Positions 57,337 to 64,000 of a DNA stretch of 64,000 nucleotides are shown one piece after another. Positions within the stretch are counted from its first letter, which is position 1; every line of letters starts with the position of its first letter. A program made the position numbers and the translations under genes. Origin of the DNA: Hymenopus coronatus (taxonomy: Eukaryota; Arthropoda; Insecta; Mantodea; Hymenopodidae); NCBI GenBank assembly GCA_030762935.1, contig CM060883.1:48104501-48168500 (forward strand), given 5' to 3'. A model generated the notes under the pieces. It had not been told where the DNA came from. It ran no database searches and saw only the letters and a list, made by a program, of their open reading frames with translations.

Positions 57337-58201
57337 AATCTGATGTGTACCATTCACATTACTTTCTCTATATCCCTGGGACAAATTATTCTTAAAAAAC
57401 TTAAACTTCTATTAACTTTATGCTAATCAGAAAAAAATAGCAGAAATAGTCGTATTACTTGCTTCCTGTAAGTAGAAGCGAAGTAAGGAACTACCATAGG
57501 TTAAAGTGATAGTCAAAAGCTGGTTGCTATGTCAATGAAGTTCCTTTGTCTATATGGATAGGAGTTGACAAGTTAAAATATGAGAAAGGTATTCGTTTTT
57601 CATAGCAGAAACCAAAAATAAGGAATGTCACAAAAACGACGAACTCCACGAAAAAAATGTATATAACAAATTGCGTGTTTTAACGTGCTCTATATTTTTT
57701 GTGTAGTAAGTTTTTGTCCATCTCTTATGATTAAGCAGTTATTCAAAATTTAGTAAAATTCATCCAGAATAAACTACTCTTCAGAGGATATTCCCAGAAA
57801 ATTCAAGATATACATTTTATTTGTCAGGTAAATATCTTTAATATACGAAATTTTAATCAAAATCGTTAGAGCCATTTTTGAGAAAATCAAAATTTTCGAA
57901 AAAAGTTCCATGTAAAGGGTAGTTGGGGGTGGGGGGATTTTTCTCAAAATCTTTGTGTCGCATCCCTGAAACATACTAAACTTAAATACCAAGTTTGGTA
58001 TTTTACCGACTTTTCGTTTTTGAGTTATCGTGTTCACAGACACACGGACACACTGACACACATTTTTGTGAAAATGCTTTTTTTGGATACAGGGGATCCT
58101 AAAACATATATTTCCGTTGAAATTTCGGTATCGAATTTTTGGGTGGAGTGCAATGTCTTCTCTATACACTATGTATATAGTGCGTATAGAGAAAGTAAAA
58201 A
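57337..58201 (-). mobile_element. HLR copy, complete
   Basis: CTGATGTGTACCATTCACAT at 57340, ACTTTCTCTATATCC, CA site 58039-58059, palindrome 58153-58191 ending GTATAGAGAAAGTAAAAAT. On the opposite strand it keeps a 131-codon open frame (57774-58169). Confidence 0.95.
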
Positions 58202-58279
58202 TACATATCTTGAATTTTTACTAGAGTTTTTAGATTCTTTCCTAAAATGTAGTTCTTGGATACCTTTATAGTATTGTTT

Positions 58280-58382
58280 AATAATCGAGGGATTTTCAAA
58301 ATCATATTCACACTGAAATCTTGTATTGTGGTCAAATGTAAGCCTGCTCTACTTTGTATAAGCCTCTGAGGAAGTAAAATCT
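58280..58382 (-). repeat. Possible HLR tip, very diverged
   Basis: ACACTGAAATCTTGTATTG and CCTCTGAGGAAGTAAAATC weakly recall the palindromic end. Confidence 0.35.
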
Positions 58383-58424
58383 GTGGTTGTAATAAATTTG
58401 CTGAGAAGCCATGGCTCTAGCACG

Positions 58425-58735
58425 TATGTGCAATGTATTATACATAGTAGATAGAGAAGGTATTGTGTTCCACCCAAAGATACGATGTCGATATTTTGAC
58501 GGAAATAAATGTTTTGAAGTCCCCTGAGTCCTAAAAAAGCATTTTTGGAAAAAGTTCCGTGTATGTGTCAGCTCAAAACTAAAGAGACGCTAAAATATCA
58601 AATTTGGTATTTAAGTTTAGTATCATCCAAGTATGTGACACGAAGATTTTAAAGAAAATCCCGCTACCCTAAACAAGTCTTTAGATGGAAAAAAAAAATG
58701 ATTTTGTTTTTTGTTTTTCTGAAAAATAAATGGTG
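58425..58735 (+). repeat. HLR fragment, 5' third
   Basis: Second palindrome arm (TACATAGTAGATAGAGAAGG), GACGGAAATAAATGTTTTG, GTGTATGTGTCAGCTCAAAA, ending in the GTTTTTCTGAAAAATAAATG segment against a candidate coding stretch. Confidence 0.7.
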
Positions 58736-58927
58736 ACAAGTGGCGCCTACACGATCAATAGCAAGCGCAAAAAGGAATCGAGCCCCGTCCATTTTTACAC
58801 CTCCTGTGATCGCGGATATTCGAGTACGAATGGTCAATCTCACGAATTCATGAAAGATTCACAGAAAAAAAGGGACTGTCAGCAGAGGGCTATGGCCGCC
58901 AAGTTCGCCGGACTTAACCACCTGTGA
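58730..58927 (+). CDS. Candidate small ORF or terminal exon, unknown product
   Basis: A 65-codon frame that stands out because it is much less AT-rich than the DNA around it and lies just after an HLR fragment. It starts MVTSGAYTINSKRKKESSP, has a Cys-Asp-Arg-Gly-Tyr-Ser stretch in the middle, a charged KDSQKKRDCQQR stretch and ends AAKFAGLNHL before TGA. No known family recognised. A TAA lies directly before the ATG. A T-rich tract followed by an AG at 58739-58740 could be a 3' splice site, which would make this the last exon of a spliced gene. Low sequence complexity is not the cause of the open frame. It may equally be a chance frame. Confidence 0.25.
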   Translation: MVTSGAYTINSKRKKESSPVHFYTSCDRGYSSTNGQSHEFMKDSQKKRDCQQRAMAAKFAGLNHL

Positions 58928-59126
58928 TTATCCGTATGGCACTTTAAAGGGAAAAGTGTACGCATGTAACCCAAAGGATTCGTAATGCAATTTTAAGAAC
59001 TAATACGGCAGAGTGAATACTAACCCTCAATAGCAATTATAATTTTTGTTACTTAACTACAGGTATACGTCCGCCAGACACGGCTATCCAAAAGCCACAT
59101 ATAAAGTAATTTTCTGGCCAAGTGGT

Positions 59127-59269
59127 GCATTTTTACTTTCTCTATACGTCCTATCTATATAGGTATAGAGGAGATATTGCACTCCACCAAAAAATTCGAT
59201 ACCAACATTTCACCGGAAATATATGTTTTAGGGTCCCCAGTATCCAAAAAAAATACTTTCAGATAAAGG

Positions 59270-59313
<44 letters not shown>

Positions 59314-59980
59314 TATGAACACGATAACTCAAAAACGAAAAGTCGGTAAAATACCAAACTTGATATTTAAGTTCAGTATCTACCAAGGATGCGACACGCA
59401 GATTTTCAAGAAAATACCCCCTTCCCCAGCTACCCTTTACGTGGAAAATGTTCAAAATGTGTGATTTTTTCAAAAATGGGTAACGATTTTGATTAATATC
59501 GTATATAAAGACATTTACATGACAAACAAAATGCAAATCTTGAATTTTCTCTGAAGATATCTTTATTCAGGATGAATTTTTCGGGAGTTTGCAAAACTGG
59601 TAAATCGCAAAAACTTAATTAACAATGTAGAGCATGTCTTATGCATTTTTTCTTCTTGGAGTACGCCGTTTTTAAGTATTCCTTGTTATTGATTTCAGTT
59701 TTAAAAGACTTAATACTTTTCTCATATGGGAATTTGTCAACACCTGACCACGCAAAGGATCGGATTTCTATACCATAGCAACCACATTTTAATGCATTTG
59801 AATGTCGGTTCAGCGTAGTGCATCCCCTTATTTCCCTTCTACCTATAAGGAACTAAGTAATAAAACCATTTCTGTTAATGTTTATCTCGATTAGAATGAA
59901 GTAGATAGAAGAATAAGCTTATTCACAATACTTTGTTACAGAATGAAAGAGAAATCCATGTGAATGGAACGCGTCAGATT
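59127..59980 (+). mobile_element. HLR copy, complete, with GT tract
   Basis: TTTTTACTTTCTCTATACG with diverged palindrome, GT tract 59272-59312, AACACGATAACTCAAAAACG, 3' end GAAATCCATGTGAATGG with hairpin and GCGTCAG at 59971-59977. Confidence 0.9.
59272..59312 (+). repeat. (GT)n microsatellite inside an HLR copy
   Basis: About 20 GT units. Confidence 0.95.
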
Positions 59981-60265
59981 TTTCTGTTTAAATTAAAAGT
60001 AAATAGTATGTGCTGTAGAAATACGGCTTCTATATACTCGTACACTCAAACTGAGCATGATACAGTCATTAGTTTTAAAATTGACGGCTTGCATAGCCAT
60101 TTGCATGAAAATTAATACCTAGCCTGCTACTATAAGCAAGATTATAATTTATTCTATAATTTATATTATTATAGGCTTAAATACGGAATATAGAAACTCT
60201 ACAACAGACGTTTTCGAACTGGAGCTTGCGAGAAGGACCGCCCCCTGAGACATAACTTTAAGTAA

Positions 60266-60358
60266 AAATAAATAATAATAATAATAATAATAATAATACT
60301 AATGATAATAATAATACTAATAATAATAATAATACTAATAATACTAATAATAATAATT
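60266..60358 (+). repeat. (AAT)n microsatellite
   Basis: About 90 bp of AAT with ACT and ATG variants. Confidence 0.95.
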
Positions 60359-60539
60359 GTATTTTATCTCTTAGTGGCTTATTAAAATATCTTAATTATC
60401 GTATAGAATTCTATTGATTTCAAACATTTACGGAATCTACACCAACTTGATGGTCCTCGCATACTCGATAACGCCTTTGGATGGTGAAAAACCTCTGCAA
60501 TTTTACTGTCTCACTTGCGATTTATCAATTGTACCCAGG

Positions 60540-60938
60540 ACAATAAGAAAGAAGAACACTTTACAGTTCTATCCCAGAAAATACTAGATATAATTTTGCA
60601 TGAAAACATTCTAAACATATGGTAGTTTTAAACAAAATCTTTAGAGCCATTTTTTGACAAAGTCGGAAATAACGAAACTTTTCATGTAAGGGTAGTTTTG
60701 GAAGGGGATGATTTTCTTAAAAATATTGAGTCTCATCTTACGAAGATACTGAAATTAAATAGCAAGTTTAAGAAGTTTGGTATTAACTGACTTTTCGTTT
60801 TTAAGCTTTGCTGTTGACACACGCAATTGCATATAGACTGATTTTTTTCTTAAGATGATTGTTGTTTCAAGAAACATCAAAACGAATATTGAGGTGTAGT
60901 CTATGTACTGAAATTTTTGGTGCAAGTAATAAACTTAA
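60540..60938 (-). repeat. HLR fragment, diverged, 5' half
   Basis: CAGAAAATACTAGATATAAT, AATCTTTAGAGCCATTTTTT, AAGGGTAGTTTTGG, CTGACTTTTCGTTTTTAAGC, ending GAAATTTTTGGTGCAAG. Confidence 0.6.
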
Positions 60939-62296
60939 AGTACGGATTACCTGTTTAATTATTTAGAGATATGGTGACAAAGAGCTTAAAACAAGACGGT
61001 GCCCTACCTCATTCACAACCAGGTGAAAGAAGACTTCCCAACATCAAGAAATTTCTGCAGACAGACAGATAGGTCTCAAATTGTTTCTTGACTATCCAGG
61101 TGTGGATGCCATAACTCCGAAGGTATTGTTCCCTTGAAACTAAGGGAGGTGTTATCTGATTGCTTCCCCTCGCCCTTCTCTTTATCCCCACAAAGGGGGA
61201 GCGCTTTTTTTCCTTCCACTTACTTTATGTGTTCGCCGATATTCATTATTATTCCCTTTGTTCTTCTCTTGCATAGAGCCAGCTGCGATATAGTCATTAA
61301 ACTCTTTTCCAAAAATATGGCAGCCCTGAATTTCACGACTCGCATCACACGTGCCGCAAAGAAAACGCATCGCTTCACTTCGCCTCCGGCCATCACAATT
61401 ATTAATTATTACTTTGTTCTGGGACACTCCCCCAAAATACAATCCTCGTGTATCTCCCTTTCCAAAGATGGACAAAGCCAAATTTATAGCATCCAAATTC
61501 AACTGCGTTTGCTTCCTAGAAATAATGCGATGGTATTGTCAATTTTGTAAAAAAAAAAATACCAAAAAGTTCATACATTTTAGGACCCTTTCCATATTAA
61601 TTACCAGAGCTCGGTCCGCGGTCACGCAATTGCCGGTGTACATAGAGTATAATCCACGTGTTGGAACAGTCGTGATATCTATAGCCTGTTTCAAAACTTG
61701 TTGCACTATCTAGCATTGCTCACTATTTGGCCTCGTTCAGTTCCTGCTAGTAGGCAACAGGTAAACAATGAAAGAGTACAGATTGAAAAATGTCGAAAAT
61801 ACGAAAGAGTAGGCGTTCGACACTAAACAAACTTGTGGATAACTCAAACATATTTTGAGCGACAGGACGAGTGTCTTTTCTTTCGATACAGTAAAGATGT
61901 ATCTTATAATTCACTGCAATGAATTCAGATCGAGTTTGGTTGATTTATGTTCATTGCCTTTTGAAAGCTCTGCACATTATCATTCTGAAGTTTTGTATCA
62001 AATTTTATACTGTTATTTGTAGAAGTACAAGGCGTTTATATTTATTAATCATATGAAATAATTTTATTGTGTTACTTTATGCATTAAAACAATGCATATA
62101 TGTCAATACATATAATGAGCACACTTTTGAAACAGATATACACAACGTATGCATGTTTAGCTACAAACCCTTCCGCTGACTGCACTGTGTGTTCGTAAAT
62201 GTGTGCGATTCAGATTTCAAAGCCGAGCTTCATTAATTACTCTTAATTTTATATCGATTCCATTCAATGTATACAATTATTACAAAGAGAAAACAA
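60939..62296. other. Unassigned sequence
   Basis: Overlapping frames on both strands at 61134-61550 (138 codons +) and 61182-61502 (106 codons -) show no family resemblance. The stretch is pyrimidine-rich and less AT-rich than average. Could hold a regulatory or unique host segment; no gene called. Confidence 0.4.
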
Positions 62297-62478
62297 TTTG
62301 ATGTGTTCCATTCACATGTCTTTCGCTAACAATTCTGCAAACAAATTTCCTACAAAAGATTTTTTTCTATCCGTTTCATGTATTACTGGTGATATCTCGG
62401 TATCGAATTTTTGGATGTAATACAATATCTTCTCTATCTATTGTGTACATAGTACATACGCACTACAGAAAGTAAAAA
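62297..62478 (-). mobile_element. Minimal HLR derivative, both ends, about 180 bp
   Basis: Left terminus TTGATGTGTTCCATTCACAT with hairpin and TCTTTCGCTAAC. It then jumps directly to GGTGATATCTCGGTATCG and the palindromic end (CTTCTCTATCTATTGTGTAC, CAGAAAGTAAAAACTG). The whole core and GT site are deleted. Confidence 0.85.
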
Positions 62479-63290
62479 CTGAGTATGTATATTCAGCTCA
62501 AAAGCAAATAGTTTTTATTTTTTTACCATTAGTAAAACTAAATTTTCGCTACGTACATGGGCTATAAAACATCTTCAATATTCAAACCTTTGTTGAGAAG
62601 TACATATCGTAGAACATGAGTGGGAGGAAGACAGTGCCGGTGTGAAATTACCCTCCCTCTCGTCCTGACTACTCTCAAACGACAAGTAGAGCCAACTAAA
62701 CCGGTTGAGTCTGGTATTAACTTCTGTGGCAGTCTTTTCAGTGAAAAAGTGGCTAATATGTGCAACATGAGTGAACGACGGATGTTTAATCGCATTTGTT
62801 CTCCAAGACGTCCTTTACTCATTCTCTAGTTGCCATTACTCTTCTTTGTGTTTCCTTGCCAACTCATGAGTTCAAATGCATATATTTGATTGCGTTGTAA
62901 AAGAAATTTCTTACAAAGCCAGAATGACCGCTACTGTAGCAAGCGTCGCCAATCTGTTTACCTGCCAGAGAAAAGCAAAATGGAAGAGGTGATTGTAATT
63001 TCACACTTAGGTGCTCATCTTTCTAGTGTAGAAAATGGTTACTATGCTCCATAGAGAATGTATGTAAATACAAACCCCAGTTAATAGTTGTGCAGATACA
63101 AAATCCGCTTATTTTTATTGCAAACAATGTGAATAGAGGAGCATGATGTTACACTTAACCAAAGAGACGACATTCAAGTTCAAAATGCCGACAATCGATG
63201 TTTATAATTCTAATAATCGGTTGATTATTTGTTTCTTTAATTGTTATTTAACAAATACTACAGATGTGAGTAATGTGTGTGTGTATATCC
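62479..63290. other. Unassigned sequence
   Basis: Short open frames on both strands at 62562-62829 mirror each other and resemble nothing known. Confidence 0.4.
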
Positions 63291-63612
63291 TGAGGTCGTA
63301 TCCTTAGCGCGGTGGTAGCGTGGCTGCTTACCAAGCGGGAGACCTGGGTTCGATCCCCAGTACCGCAGGGAGACCTGAACCGGGGTGCACTCAGCCTCGT
63401 AAGGTCCCAGAGGGGACAATTGAGGAGCTACTTGATAGAGAAGTAGCGGCTCCAGGTCATGAGGACCGCATTAATCGGCCGGGGCTCGAGACGCTGACCA
63501 CGTCTCACCTAATACTGCACCCCATCCATGACGTCTGTAGTGGACCGAGATGGGAGACGCAGCAGCAGGGCGGTAGGCCAAGGATTCCCGTGAGCTGTCG
63601 TGCCATGGAGTT
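63291..63612 (+). mobile_element. SINE, GCGCAGCTGCC family
   Basis: GGTCGTATCCTTAGCGCGG, GGTGGTAGCGTGGCTGC, GGGTTCGATCCCCAGTACCG, a deletion of the GTGGGGATTTT segment, GTGCACTCAGCCTCGTAAGG, ending GTCGTGCCATGGAGTTATT. Confidence 0.85.
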
Positions 63613-63765
63613 ATTATTTCTCCTGAAGTTTCTGGATGCAAAATTTTATAATAACTCTTGTCTAAAATGCTTTATTTCCTTTGTATGATGTAATGAAGTT
63701 CGTCCAGGAAGTAACGAACGATTTGGCATAACTACATATATAATAAAGACAAAGCTCTATTTACA

Positions 63766-63864
63766 GAGTTACAATGCCTTACTCTTTCTCAACGCAATTG
63801 CCATTGCTGTCAAGGCATTTATCATCACGTAGCACCAGTTTTACAAGCGTAACATTTTCGGCCA
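63766..63864 (-). pseudogene. Mariner transposase C-terminal remnant
   Basis: The minus-strand frame from about 63864 reads RLAENVTLVKLVLRDDKC, then LDSNGNCVEKE and TAA. The KCL(D/N)-x-GNYVEK-stop ending is characteristic of mariner transposases. Here Tyr is replaced by Cys. Nothing of the catalytic domain is present upstream in this strand within the window. Confidence 0.65.
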
Positions 63865-63865
63865 A

Positions 63866-64000
63866 TCGATTTTTTTAAGCAAATAACTCAACTGTATGGT
63901 GATAATGGAATTAATACAATGAATCAGTCTTCAGTGAGGAAAATGTGAATAATGTTTCATCAATGAAGAACTAATGTGCACGATGAAATCCGGAGGGGAA
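63866..64000 (+). pseudogene. Mariner transposase N-terminal helix-turn-helix remnant, partial
   Basis: The + frame reads FFKQITQLYGDNGINTMNQS, then SVRKM, a stop, IMFHQ, a stop, and RTNVHDEIRRG. The YG-(6)-M-x-x-x-VR-W-x-x-x-F-x-x-GR-x-x-VHDE pattern belongs to the mariner/SETMAR helix-turn-helix. The conserved Trp region is broken by stops. It continues off the right edge. Confidence 0.65.

Larger units (their letters stand above)
63693..64000. mobile_element. Mariner-type remnant, rearranged, cut by the window edge
   Basis: Begins near GTTCGTCCAGGAAGTAACGA (63695), a terminus-like sequence. It contains a minus-strand mariner C-terminus and a plus-strand mariner N-terminus next to each other, an order no intact mariner has. 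Confidence 0.55.

Noticed and set aside
61134..61550. 138-codon gene on + or 106-codon gene on -
   Set aside because: The frames overlap on opposite strands, neither resembles a protein family, and base composition bias can explain both.

Overview
This window looks like non-coding, transposon-saturated chromosomal DNA from a eukaryote, most likely an arthropod and probably an insect. It is AT-rich, with no bacterial-style gene packing, no operons and no intact long open reading frame. What fills it is tRNA-derived SINEs, decayed Tc1/mariner and hAT transposons, microsatellites and one very abundant interspersed repeat. The host guess rests on the transposon types; no host gene is recognised that would name a species.

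The dominant feature is one repeat family, called HLR here (Helentron-like repeat). It is about 800 to 890 bp when complete and is present in about 63 segments on both strands. Summing my intervals gives about 33 kb, just over half of the window. In its + orientation it starts with TTTTACTTTCTCTACACG, which opens a palindrome with arms of about 20 bp around GTAC. About 150 bp in there is a GT-rich microsatellite site. It ends with the inverse of the start (TGTAGAGAAAGT), a small hairpin (ATGTG, loop, CACAT) and CAG, followed by a T-run. Subterminal inverted repeats, a hairpin on one side only, no target duplication and insertion into T or A runs are what is known of non-autonomous Helentrons (the DINE-1/INE-1 type). 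The classification is an inference; no Rep/helicase gene is present here.

Layout. 1-6.3 kb: broken HLR copies with SINEs. 6.3-15.2 kb: dense HLR copies, many head to tail, with SINEs and a GAGAGAGC tract. 16.0-17.9 kb: HLR copies carrying a foldback element with tRNA-like ends and a long CT tract. 18-22.3 kb: a gap in HLR holding an 85-bp tandem repeat, a SINE, a Tc1/mariner element with clear TIRs and TA duplication, and a hAT-type transposase remnant. 22.3-36 kb: HLR arrays. 36-40 kb: mostly unassigned sequence, SINEs, two opposed tRNA-like pieces and a decayed transposon. 40-45 kb and 47-54 kb: HLR copies with SINEs nested in them. 55.7-57.1 kb: a non-autonomous hAT element split by an HLR copy. 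57.3-64 kb: further HLR copies, a possible small coding exon at 58.73 kb, a SINE and a mariner remnant running off the right edge.

No gene set works together here. The nesting gives a relative history: the hAT element and some HLR copies are older than the HLR, SINE or foldback elements inserted in them.
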